DNA from: Candidatus Bipolaricaulota bacterium
GTDB taxonomy: Bacteria; Bipolaricaulota; Bipolaricaulia; RBG-16-55-9
DNA: 13,870 bases
Assembly (NCBI GenBank): GCA_015487455.1
Contig: WFPR01000179.1
Coordinates: forward strand, 1-13,870
Reading direction: 5' to 3'
The notes under the pieces were generated by a model, which saw only the letters and a list, made by a program, of their open reading frames with translations, was not told the DNA's origin and searched no databases. Positions 1 to 6,402 of this stretch are shown piece after piece. Within the stretch, counting starts at the first letter, position 1, and every line of letters starts with the position of its first letter. The translations under genes and the position numbers were made by a program.

Positions 1-1
1 C

Positions 2-868
2 TTTCTATTCGGGGGCGTGGCCCAGATCGCCCGCGAGCCCGCCCGCCCCACCCAGGAGCTGGGGATCGCGCTCGCGGGCCCCGCGGTGAGCGTGGGGCTG
101 GGCGCGCTCTTCGGGCTCGTCGCCTGGGGGGCCCCGAGCGGCTCGCCCCTGGAGGCCCTGGCGGGGTGGCTCTCGCGCATCAACGTCGTGTTGGCCCTGT
201 TCAACCTGCTGCCGGGCTTCCCCATGGACGGGGGACGGGTGCTGCGGGCTGCTCTGTGGGGCGCGACGGGCGACCGGCTCAAAGCCACGCGCATCGCGTC
301 GTGGGCGGGGCGCGGGATCGCCTACCTCATCATCCTGGCGGGCGTGCTGCTGGCGTTCTGGCTGGGGGACTGGCTCGGCGGCCTCTGGTTCGTGCTCATC
401 GGGCTCTTCTTGGAGAACGCGGCCGCGGCGAGCTATCAACAACTGGCGCTGCGCGAGGCCCTGCGCCGCCACCGGGCGGGCGAGCTGCTCCGCCCCGTCG
501 ACGAGCTTATCGCCGTCCCGCCCGAGCTGACGCTCGAGGAGCTGGTCCACGATTACATCTTGAGGACGGGTCGGCGCGGCTTCCCCGTCGTGGACGCCTA
601 CGGGCGGCTTTTGGGAATCGTCACGCTGCACCACGTTAAAGAAGTCCCCCGGGAGGCGTGGGCCTCCGTGACGGTGGCGGAGGCGATGACGCCCGCCGAG
701 CGGGCCGTCAGGGTGAGCCCGGACACGCCCCTGGACGCCCTGCTCGAGAAGATGAGCGTGGACGGGGTCAACCAAGTGCTGGTGGTCGAGGACGGGCGGC
801 TCCTGGGGCTCGTCTCGCGGGATCAGCTCATCGAGTTCGTGAGGACGCGGGCCGAGCTGGGGCTCTAA
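2..868 (+). CDS. Site-2 protease (M50 family) with two CBS domains, 5' truncated by window edge
   Basis: Intramembrane zinc metalloprotease that would cleave membrane-embedded substrates. The reading frame is open to the first bases of the window and begins with LFGG ahead of VAQI, typical of the middle of an M50 protein, so the N-terminal membrane helix with HExxH lies upstream; the GTG at 17 is unlikely to be the real start. Visible are a membrane segment (about nt 75-130), the third metal-ligand motif NLLPGFPMDGG (nt 203-235, Asp codon 227-229), further hydrophobic segments (nt 310-420), and a cytoplasmic C-terminal half with two CBS repeats (nt 490-650 and 675-860; FPVVDAYGRLLGIVT and VLVVEDGRLLGLVSRD). 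CBS pairs usually bind adenosine nucleotides; here that is inferred. The TAA lies 15 nt from the stop of the convergent ABC permease. The family is clear, the substrate unknown. Confidence 0.88.
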   Translation, partial: FLFGGVAQIAREPARPTQELGIALAGPAVSVGLGALFGLVAWGAPSGSPLEALAGWLSRINVVLALFNLLPGFPMDGGRVLRAALWGATGDRLKATRIASWAGRGIAYLIILAGVLLAFWLGDWLGGLWFVLIGLFLENAAAASYQQLALREALRRHRAGELLRPVDELIAVPPELTLEELVHDYILRTGRRGFPVVDAYGRLLGIVTLHHVKEVPREAWASVTVAEAMTPAERAVRVSPDTPLDALLEKMSVDGVNQVLVVEDGRLLGLVSRDQLIEFVRTRAELGL

Positions 869-883
869 CGCCTCGGCTTGGGC

Positions 884-1711
884 TCAGCTCTTGAGGTGAT
901 ACCCCCGGCGAAAGAGGGCGATCGCCCAGGCGAGCATCCCCACCGCCAGGAGGGCGCTCAGCGCCAAGCCGGGCCAGGGGCTCATCCCCTCCAACTCCAG
1001 CCCGAGCACCGCGTAGCGGAACGTCCCGATCAAATACGTGAAGGGGTTCCAGCGGGTGAGCGCCTCGAGCGGGGGCACGCCCTCAAGCATCTCCGGCGAG
1101 TAGAAGACGCCCCCCAGCATCACCAAGGGATCAAGCAGAAACAGGGAGATGGCGTTCACCCCGTCCCAGCCCTTGGTCCACAGCCCCACGACGCAGCCGA
1201 AGCCCGCGAACGCCACGGCCACCAACAGCAGCTCCGCGATCACCAGGGGCGGGTGGGCGAACGGCAGGTCCGTGAGCAGCAGCGCGGCAGCGAGCACGAT
1301 CCCGCCCACCAGCAGCCCGCGACAGACGCCCGCTAATATAATGGCCGTGGCCATCTGCGTGTACGACAGCGGGCTCGACAGGAAGTCGAAGATGTTCCCC
1401 TGCCAGCGCGACTGGAACACGCTGTAGGCGGGGTTGTAGAACGAGTTCATAATGACGCTCATCATCAGGAGCCCCGGCAGCATGAACTGGATGTAGGGGA
1501 AGCCCCCCACCTCGCCGAGGCGCACCCCCAGCGCGATCCCGAAGATCAAGATGAACAAAATCACGTCGAGGATGGGCGGGACGATCGTGTCCAGCGGGTC
1601 CTTCAGGTAGCGGACCATCTCCCGCTTCCAGAGGGTGTAGAACGCGATCGCGCTCTCCCGAAGCGAGATCCTCGCCTTGCTCAGCGCCTCCGGCGTCGCT
1701 CCGGCGTTCAC
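884..1711 (-). CDS. ABC-2 type transporter permease (YadH-like)
   Basis: Membrane subunit of an ABC-2 exporter, 275 residues, a usual length for the family. A short cytoplasmic N-terminus (WKREMVRYLKDPLDTIVPP) leads into about six hydrophobic segments. The stretch FMLPGLLMMSVIMNSFYNPA and the later DPLVMLGGVFYS and LTRWNPFTYLIGTFRYAVLG match the conserved pattern of E. coli YadH and related DrrB/NodJ-type permeases. The start is GTG, overlapping the ATPase stop by 4 nt (GTGA), so the two are translationally coupled. Substrate unknown: the family includes drug, polysaccharide and lipid exporters, and nothing here decides between them. Confidence 0.9.
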   Translation of the reverse strand: MNAGATPEALSKARISLRESAIAFYTLWKREMVRYLKDPLDTIVPPILDVILFILIFGIALGVRLGEVGGFPYIQFMLPGLLMMSVIMNSFYNPAYSVFQSRWQGNIFDFLSSPLSYTQMATAIILAGVCRGLLVGGIVLAAALLLTDLPFAHPPLVIAELLLVAVAFAGFGCVVGLWTKGWDGVNAISLFLLDPLVMLGGVFYSPEMLEGVPPLEALTRWNPFTYLIGTFRYAVLGLELEGMSPWPGLALSALLAVGMLAWAIALFRRGYHLKS

Positions 1712-2676
1712 GCTTTGAGCCCCCTCGTCAGCTCCACGAACACGTCTTCAAGCCGCGCCCGGTGGGCGTGGATCGCTCGGATTTTCACCCCGGCGCGGGC
1801 CAGCTCGCTCAACGTCTCCAACACCGCGGGGTCCTCCAGGGTGCCCGGCAGCACGAGTTTTCCATCTTTTAGGGTCGTCCCCGCCTTCGCCTTCACCTTC
1901 GCGGCCAGCGCCTTCAGCCCTTTAGCGGCCTCGAGGGCCGCGGGGCGCGCGTCCAGCTCGATCTCGACGACGTCCCCGCCCACCCGCTTGGTGAGCTCCT
2001 CGGGCGGGCCGACGGCCACCAGCTCCCCTTGATCGAGAATGGCCACCCGCCCGCACAGCTCCTCGGCTTCTTCGAGATAGTGCGTCGTGAGCAGGATCGT
2101 CTTGCCCTGGGCGTTCAGCTCGCGCATCAGGGCCCAGAGCTGCCTCCGCAGGGCGACGTCGGCCCCCGCCGTGGGCTCGTCCAAAATCAAAATCTCGGGG
2201 TCGTGGATGAGCGCCTTGGCCAGCATCAGCCGCCGCTTCATCCCGCCCGACAGCTCCTTCACTTCAGCTTTGCGCTTGTCCCAGAGGTCGAAGCGCTTCA
2301 ACAAAGCGTCCGCCCGGCGCCGAGCCTCCCGGGGCGCGAGCCCGAAGTACCCCGCGCTGTAGACGAGAATTTCGCGGACGTTGAGGAACCAGCTGTCCAG
2401 CGCCTCCTCCTGGGGCATCACGCCCACGAGCTTGTGGACTTTTCGGTAGTCGCGCACGGCGTCGAGCCCGAAGACCCTCACGGAGCCCGCCGTGGGCTTG
2501 ACCGTCCCGGCGATGACCCCGATGGTCGTGGTCTTCCCGGCGCCGTTCGGCCCCAACAGCCCGAAGAACTCCCCGCGCTCGATGGTAAGCGTCAAGCGCT
2601 TGACGGCCTCGACGCGCTTCCCCTTGGCCGTGTACGTCTTGGTCAGCCCCTCGAACGCGATGGCAACCTCATTCAT
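1708..2676 (-). CDS. ABC-2 transporter ATP-binding protein (YadG/CcmA/DrrA-like)
   Basis: Nucleotide-binding subunit of the exporter whose permease follows directly, 322 residues. Walker A is GPNGAGKTT (residues 42-50), followed by the Q-loop region GVMPQEEALDSWF, the signature ELSGGMKRRLMLAKAL, Walker B ILILDEPTAGADVALRR and the switch region TTHYLEEAEELCGR. The wording around signature and Walker B closely follows E. coli YadG. About 100 residues after the core form a charged Ala/Lys/Leu-rich domain ending in RLEDVFVELTRGLKA, the usual C-terminal extension of this class. The ATG overlaps the stop of the upstream 120-residue gene (ATGA) and the stop overlaps the permease start, so three genes are coupled in one transcript. 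Confidence 0.93.
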   Translation of the reverse strand: MNEVAIAFEGLTKTYTAKGKRVEAVKRLTLTIERGEFFGLLGPNGAGKTTTIGVIAGTVKPTAGSVRVFGLDAVRDYRKVHKLVGVMPQEEALDSWFLNVREILVYSAGYFGLAPREARRRADALLKRFDLWDKRKAEVKELSGGMKRRLMLAKALIHDPEILILDEPTAGADVALRRQLWALMRELNAQGKTILLTTHYLEEAEELCGRVAILDQGELVAVGPPEELTKRVGGDVVEIELDARPAALEAAKGLKALAAKVKAKAGTTLKDGKLVLPGTLEDPAVLETLSELARAGVKIRAIHAHRARLEDVFVELTRGLKA

Positions 2677-3035
2677 GGCCGTTCTCGATTTTCAAGCTCA
2701 GCAAGCAGTTGCTCGCCCATCGAGAGGGCCGCCTCCACCGTGATGCGGAGCGCCCGCTGAAGCTGGTCGGGCTCCGCCTGGAGCAGCCCGGGGTGGCCCT
2801 CGCTCAGCACCCGCAGCGACTTGTAGAACGCCCCGAGCAGCTGGGCCGTCAACGGGTCTAGGCCCAAATGCTGCAGCCCCCGGCGGAAGGCCTCGTACGC
2901 CTCGAAGCGGTACCCCACCCCGAACGGCTCGCCTGTGGTCGCGTCGAGCGCCTCGGGGCGCTCCAGCCGCCCCAGCTCCTCGCGCAGCCGCGCGAGGTTC
3001 AACCGCAACTCCTCGAGGAGCGCGTCGAGGCCCAC
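2673..3035 (-). CDS. Hypothetical protein, 120 aa, coupled to YadGH-like ABC genes
   Basis: Not recognised. The product is soluble, Leu/Glu/Arg-rich and probably mostly helical: an amphipathic N-terminal helix (LEELRLNLARLREELGRLE), a middle with GYRFEAYEAFRRGLQHLGLDPL, then GAFYKSLRVLSEGHPGLL and a C-terminal helix (RITVEAALSMGEQLLAELE). No cysteines, signal peptide or membrane segment. Start GTG at 3035 is supported by a good ribosome binding site (GGGAGG about 8 nt upstream). Its stop overlaps the ATPase ATG by 4 nt, so it is very likely expressed with the exporter; an accessory or regulatory role is inference only. Confidence 0.75.
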   Translation of the reverse strand: MGLDALLEELRLNLARLREELGRLERPEALDATTGEPFGVGYRFEAYEAFRRGLQHLGLDPLTAQLLGAFYKSLRVLSEGHPGLLQAEPDQLQRALRITVEAALSMGEQLLAELENRERP

Positions 3036-3071
3036 CCGTCGTTCCTCCCCCTTCCCGCTCGCTCAAAGGCG

Positions 3072-3434
3072 TCAAGCGGGCCGTCGGCCGAAGCGCTGCT
3101 CGTAGGCGTCGTCGAGCCTGCGACCGTCGAGCGCGCCGCAGCGCAGGCAGTACAGATCGTCGCGGTCGTCGACGTTCACGAAGAGGTCGTGAACGTGGCG
3201 CTCGTCGCCGCCCAGATCGACGACGAAGTGCATGTCGAGGCGCGGCCCCGTCTCGCGGCGGTAGCGCCGCCCGTCCGGGAAGGCCAGCAGGGCCTCCCCG
3301 AAGGCCAGCGCCGCCCGCTGCTCCTCCGGCAGCCGGGCGACCTCCGCCCAGCCGCCCACGGCGATCTCCTGCACGTCCTCCCGCACGTCGTCCACCCACC
3401 CTCGCCCGTCCGGCCAGCTGCCGGTTGGGCTCAT
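3072..3434 (-). CDS. Hypothetical protein, 120 aa, first gene of the YadGH-like cluster
   Basis: Not recognised. Acidic soluble protein with a motif-like centre (GPRLDMHFVVDLGGDERHVHDLFVNVDDRDDLYCLRCGALDG) and one CxxC (CLRC) near the C-terminus; a single CxxC is too little to claim zinc binding. 36 nt separate its stop from the next gene on the same strand, so it probably heads the four-gene transcript. The start is uncertain: the ATG at 3434 overlaps a TACAAT sequence resembling a -10 box, and if that box is real the start must be further in, for example at the GTG codons for residues 14 or 17, which follow a GAGGG ribosome-binding-like stretch. Reading is otherwise uninterrupted in the direction expected for a gene divergent from nth. 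Confidence 0.6.
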   Translation of the reverse strand: MSPTGSWPDGRGWVDDVREDVQEIAVGGWAEVARLPEEQRAALAFGEALLAFPDGRRYRRETGPRLDMHFVVDLGGDERHVHDLFVNVDDRDDLYCLRCGALDGRRLDDAYEQRFGRRPA

Positions 3435-3480
3435 TGTACCAAACGGCGGGCCGTGGAACGCGAACGGAACGTGGGCGCGA

Positions 3481-3509
3481 TTGACCCGTCCGCGCCCGTG
3501 CGCTATGCT
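3481..3509 (+). promoter_or_regulatory. Promoter of endonuclease III gene
   Basis: TTGACC (3481-3486), 17-nt spacer, TATGCT (3504-3509). A start point near 3516 gives a leader of only about 12 nt before the ATG at 3528. Prediction by eye from consensus. Confidence 0.55.
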
Positions 3510-3527
3510 CCTCAAGATTTGAGGCCG

Positions 3528-4208
3528 ATGGCCACCACAAACGCAAAGCCGAAAGACCCTCGAGAGCGCGTGGTGTTGGAGGTCGCGCGCCGCCTGGAGG
3601 CGAGGTACGGCCCGATCCCGTGGCGCTCCCACGGCGACCCCCTCGACGTCCTGATCAACACGATCCTCTCGCAGAACACGAACGACCGCAACCGCGACCT
3701 CGCGTACGAGGCGCTGCTTGCGCGCTACGACCGCGACTACGACGCGATCGCCCACGCGCCCCTCGACGAGCTGGCGGAGACGATCCGCCCCGCGGGCCTC
3801 CACCGCCAGAAGGCCGAGCGCATCCAGAAGATCCTCAAGGAGATTAAAGCCGAGCGGGGCGCGTATGATTTGAGCTACCTGCGCGATCTCCCCCGGGAGG
3901 AGGCCCTTCAAGAGCTTTTAAGATTTGACGGAGTGGGCAAGAAGACGGCCGGGATCGTGCTGACGTTCAGCCTGGGGAAGCCCTACTTCCCCGTGGACAC
4001 GCACATCGCCCGCATCACGAGGCGCCTTGGGCTCGTAAAGAACAACGAGGACCCGCACGACGTGATGAACGCCTTGGTGCCCGAGGAGCTGCACTATCAG
4101 CTTCATTTGCACTTGATCCGCCACGGGCGCGAGACGTGCACGGCCAGAAAGCCCCGCTGCGGGGAGTGCGTCATCCGGGATCTTTGTCCTTTTCCCGAAA
4201 AGTCCTGA
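3528..4208 (+). CDS. nth: Endonuclease III (HhH-GPD DNA glycosylase/AP lyase with 4Fe-4S cluster)
   Basis: Base-excision repair enzyme that removes oxidised pyrimidines and nicks at abasic sites. 226 residues, close to the usual 210-230. The helix-hairpin-helix reads LLRFDGVGKKTAGIVL, with catalytic Lys139 in GKKT and catalytic Asp157 in FPVDTHIARITRRLGL; the 18-residue spacing equals that of E. coli Nth (Lys120, Asp138). The C-terminal cluster ligands are Cys204, 211, 214 and 220 with the canonical C-x6-C-x2-C-x5-C spacing. The ATG at 3528 is chosen because the protein then begins just before the conserved fold and downstream of a good promoter; its ribosome binding site (GAGG, 3 nt away) is poor, consistent with a very short leader. 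Substrate preference within the Nth family cannot be told from sequence. Confidence 0.93.
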   Translation: MATTNAKPKDPRERVVLEVARRLEARYGPIPWRSHGDPLDVLINTILSQNTNDRNRDLAYEALLARYDRDYDAIAHAPLDELAETIRPAGLHRQKAERIQKILKEIKAERGAYDLSYLRDLPREEALQELLRFDGVGKKTAGIVLTFSLGKPYFPVDTHIARITRRLGLVKNNEDPHDVMNALVPEELHYQLHLHLIRHGRETCTARKPRCGECVIRDLCPFPEKS

Positions 4209-4243
4209 TTTGACGAATAGAACTCCCCTCGATAGGGCGTACG

Positions 4244-4259
4244 TATACACTTGCAAGTG
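4244..4259 (+). promoter_or_regulatory. Candidate -10 box and palindromic operator of the toxin-antitoxin pair
   Basis: A 12-bp perfect palindrome, CACTTGCAAGTG (4248-4259), overlaps a -10-like TATACA (4244-4249), 20 nt before the antitoxin start. Phd/YefM antitoxins bind palindromes in their own promoters, so the position fits autorepression. No convincing -35 pairs with this box; a TTGACG at 4210-4215 lies too far away. A 12-bp palindrome by itself is expected a few times in a window of this size. Confidence 0.35.
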
Positions 4260-4278
4260 CACCCTTGAGGTGAGGGCG

Positions 4279-4530
4279 ATGGCCGAGGTGAGCGCGAAGG
4301 AGCTTCGTTCTCGCTTGGGGGAGATCCTGAAGCGGGTGCGGGCGGGGGAGCGCATCACGGTGACCCTGCGCGGCAAGCTCGTTGCGGTGTTGTCCCCTCT
4401 CCTCTCGGAGGAGGCCCATGTGGAAGACCCGTTTCGCCCCATTGCCTTCGGGATCTGGAAGGACCGGGAGGATTTCGAGGACGTTCAGCGATGGCTCGAT
4501 CGAGTGCGGGGTCCCCGCCATCCCCGGTGA
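4279..4530 (+). CDS. Type II antitoxin, Phd/YefM family
   Basis: 83-residue antitoxin that would bind and neutralise the following PIN toxin and repress its own promoter. The N-terminal part (EVSAKELRSRLGEILKRVRAGERITVTLRGKLVAVLSPL) is the Phd/YefM DNA-binding fold; the C-terminal stretch with WKDREDFEDVQRWLDRVRGPRHPR is the expected acidic-then-basic toxin-wrapping tail and looks complete. The frame stays open further upstream, but the ATG at 4279 is preferred because it follows a good ribosome binding site (GAGGTGAGGG) and matches the family N-terminus. Its stop overlaps the likely GTG start of the toxin by 4 nt (GTGA). Confidence 0.85.
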   Translation: MAEVSAKELRSRLGEILKRVRAGERITVTLRGKLVAVLSPLLSEEAHVEDPFRPIAFGIWKDREDFEDVQRWLDRVRGPRHPR

Positions 4531-4769
4531 TCTTCGATAGCGACGTCTTGATTCACTACCTCCGGGGAAGGCCGAGCGCAGCGGAGTTCATTCGGAAGGT
4601 GCCCTTCCTCTATCACAAGCTTTCGGCCATCGCGGGACAAGCCCTCCGCCTCATGGAGAGGCACGCTTTACCTCACGGGCTTCGAGTGGCCGATGCCCTC
4701 ATCGCCGCCACCGCCTTGGTGCGAGGGTTCGAGCTGACCGCAGCCAACGAGCGCCACTATCGCCCGTAA
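4527..4769 (+). pseudogene. VapC-like PIN-domain toxin with an internal deletion
   Basis: Remnant of a PIN-domain ribonuclease toxin. The N-terminus VIFDSDVLIHYLRGRPSAAEF has the first acidic motif and the C-terminus HGLRVADALIAATALVRGFELTAANERHY has the third acidic motif and the terminal Asn-containing TxN-type motif. The middle is missing: family members run about 130 residues, while this reads 80 from the GTG at 4527 (92 from the ATG at 4491). The segment that should hold the SAIT-x3-EL motif with the second catalytic Glu jumps from LSAI directly to AGQALRLM. The frame is intact, so a short protein may be made, but without that Glu and the core helices nuclease activity is unlikely. The GTG is preferred because it gives the tight GTGA overlap usual in such pairs and starts at the conserved strand. 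Confidence 0.75.
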
Positions 4770-4777
4770 ACCCCAAA

Positions 4778-4806
4778 TTGCCCTCGGGGCTAAGACCCCC
4801 TATAAT
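4778..4806 (+). promoter_or_regulatory. Promoter of guaB
   Basis: TTGCCC (4778-4783), exactly 17 nt, then a perfect TATAAT (4801-4806). The -35 begins 8 nt after the toxin stop, so guaB is separately transcribed. A ribosome binding site GGAGGGG (4824-4830) lies 7 nt before the GTG start. Confidence 0.75.
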
Positions 4807-4837
4807 GCTGTAACGCTGAGCACGGAGGGGATAGGGG

Positions 4838-6295
4838 GTGCGTACCGGCATTACGTTCGACGACGTGCTGCTCGTCCCCCGGCGCTCGAGCGTCCTCCCC
4901 GACGAGGTCGACGTGAGCACCCAGCTCACCCGACGCCTTCGCCTGAACATCCCGATCCTGAGCGCCGCGATGGACACCGTGACGGAAGCCCGCATGGCGA
5001 TCGCCATGGCCATCGAGGGGGGCGTCGGGGTCATCCATCGTTATCTCAGCCCGGAGGAGCAGGCCGAGGAGGTCCGCAAGGTGAAGCGCTACGAGGCCGG
5101 GGTGATCAAGGACCCGTTCACCCTACGCCCGGACGACCCCGCCTGGAAGGCCCGCCGCCTCATGCGCGAGAAGGGCATCTCAGGGGTGCCCATCGTCGAC
5201 GCCGAGGGGAAGCTCGTCGGGCTGGTCACGGCCCGCGATTTGCAGTTCCAGCGCGACCCGGAGGTGCCCCTGGCCCGCGTGATGACCCCGCGCGAGCAGC
5301 TCGTCGTCGCGCCGCCCGACGTCGACTTAGAAAGGGCCAAAGAGATCCTGTACGAGCACCGGGTGGAGAAGCTGCCCCTCGTCGACGAGCACAACGTGCT
5401 GCGGGGCCTCATCACGATCAAGGACATCAAGAAGGCGGAGGAGCACCCCTCCGCCTGCAAGGACTCCAGGGGGCGGCTCATCGTGGGCGCCGCCGTCGGG
5501 ACGGCCACCGACCTCAAGCGCGAGGAGCTGCTCTTAGAAGCTGAAGTGGACTTCTTGGTCGTGGACACGGCCCACGGCCACTCGGAGAACGTCCTGCGGA
5601 AGGTCAAGCTCCTGAAGAGGGAGTTCCCCGAGGTGGACGTGATCGCGGGGAACGTGGCGACGGCCGAGGCGACCCGGGATCTCATCGAGGCCGGGGCGGA
5701 CGCCGTCAAGGTGGGCATCGGACCCGGATCGATCTGCACGACGCGGGTGGTGGCGGGCATCGGGGTGCCGCAGCTCACGGCGATCCTGGACTGCGCCGAG
5801 GCCGCGAAAGAGGCTGACGTTCCCGTCATCGCCGACGGCGGAATCCGCTACTCGGGCGACATCGTCAAGGCGCTGGCCGCGGGCGCGAACGCCGTCATGC
5901 TCGGGAGCCTGCTCGCGGGCACCGAGGAGGCCCCCGGCGAGCTGTTCACGTTGAGGGGCGAGAGGTACAAGACGTACCGGGGGATGGGGTCGGTCTCGGC
6001 GATGAGGAGCGCCCGCGACAAGGAGCGCCGCTACTTCTGGGACGAGACGCGCGAGGAGCCCGTGGCCGAGGGCGTCGAGGGCCAGGTCAAGTACAAGGGC
6101 CGGGTCGCCGACGTGCTCCACCAGCTCGTCGGCGGCCTGCGGGTCGGGATGGGCTACCTGGGCGCGCCCGACATCCCGACGCTCCAGCGCGTGGCCGAGT
6201 TCATTCAAATTACGCACGCGGCCGTGATCGAGTCCCACCCGCACGACGTCCAGATCACCCGCGAGGCCCCGAACTACCGCCTCGAGCGCCCCTGA
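4838..6295 (+). CDS. guaB: IMP dehydrogenase
   Basis: Oxidises inosine monophosphate to xanthosine monophosphate with NAD+, the committed step of guanine nucleotide synthesis; cytoplasmic. 485 residues, normal for bacterial GuaB. The N-terminus TGITFDDVLLVPRRSSVLPDEVD is characteristic. A CBS pair is inserted at about residues 90-205. Then follow DTAHGHS (243-249), AGNVAT, the catalytic loop VGIGPGSICTTR with nucleophile Cys300, PVIADGGIRYSGDIVKALAAGANAVMLGS, and the flap with the Arg398-Tyr399 dyad (RRYFW). A small difference from many relatives is Gln in EGVEGQVKYKG where Arg is common. The GTG start is fixed by the conserved N-terminus and the ribosome binding site. Confidence 0.97.
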   Translation: MRTGITFDDVLLVPRRSSVLPDEVDVSTQLTRRLRLNIPILSAAMDTVTEARMAIAMAIEGGVGVIHRYLSPEEQAEEVRKVKRYEAGVIKDPFTLRPDDPAWKARRLMREKGISGVPIVDAEGKLVGLVTARDLQFQRDPEVPLARVMTPREQLVVAPPDVDLERAKEILYEHRVEKLPLVDEHNVLRGLITIKDIKKAEEHPSACKDSRGRLIVGAAVGTATDLKREELLLEAEVDFLVVDTAHGHSENVLRKVKLLKREFPEVDVIAGNVATAEATRDLIEAGADAVKVGIGPGSICTTRVVAGIGVPQLTAILDCAEAAKEADVPVIADGGIRYSGDIVKALAAGANAVMLGSLLAGTEEAPGELFTLRGERYKTYRGMGSVSAMRSARDKERRYFWDETREEPVAEGVEGQVKYKGRVADVLHQLVGGLRVGMGYLGAPDIPTLQRVAEFIQITHAAVIESHPHDVQITREAPNYRLERP

Positions 6296-6320
6296 GCGCT
6301 CCGGAGCGCTCCGGAGCGCT
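6295..6320. repeat. 26-bp perfect palindrome of tandem 10-bp units
   Basis: Two and a half copies of a 10-bp unit (CCGGAGCGCT) form nested palindromes: AGCGCTCCGGAGCGCT occurs at 6295-6310 and again at 6305-6320, and the whole block is its own reverse complement. It begins at the last base of the guaB stop codon and ends 1 nt before the -35 box of the importer promoter. One-helical-turn spacing suits a protein-binding site. It could instead be a guaB terminator stem, but no T-run follows on either strand. Confidence 0.6.
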
Positions 6321-6321
6321 A

Positions 6322-6351
6322 TTGACACCCCCAGGCCGGCTGTGCTATAAG
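6322..6351 (+). promoter_or_regulatory. Promoter of the amino acid importer (binding protein gene)
   Basis: Perfect -35 TTGACA (6322-6327), 18-nt spacer, TATAAG (6346-6351). The leader to the ATG at 6403 is about 45 nt and carries a strong ribosome binding site AGGAGG (6390-6395), 7 nt before the start. Confidence 0.75.
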
Positions 6352-6402
6352 CTGCCTTCGACGTCGGGCAAAACCCCAAAACCCACGAGAGGAGGGACGC
6401 CT

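Noticed and set aside
5..775. Long minus-strand open frame opposite the site-2 protease
   Set aside because: Composition is Pro/Arg/Gln/His-rich low complexity with no family motif; the plus strand encodes a recognised protein here. Such antisense frames are common in GC-rich DNA.
854..899. Possible bidirectional terminator between the convergent first genes
   Set aside because: Only a 6-bp stem (GAGCTG/CAGCTC) with a 34-nt loop and no T-run.
2868..3527. In-frame upstream extension of the endonuclease III frame
   Set aside because: The extension lacks conserved sequence, overlaps two minus-strand genes and lies upstream of the predicted promoter; the protein family starts at the ATG at 3528.
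6322..6402. Earlier TTG start for the binding protein
   Set aside because: This TTG is part of a perfect -35 TTGACA; the ATG at 6403 has a strong ribosome binding site and begins a proper signal peptide.
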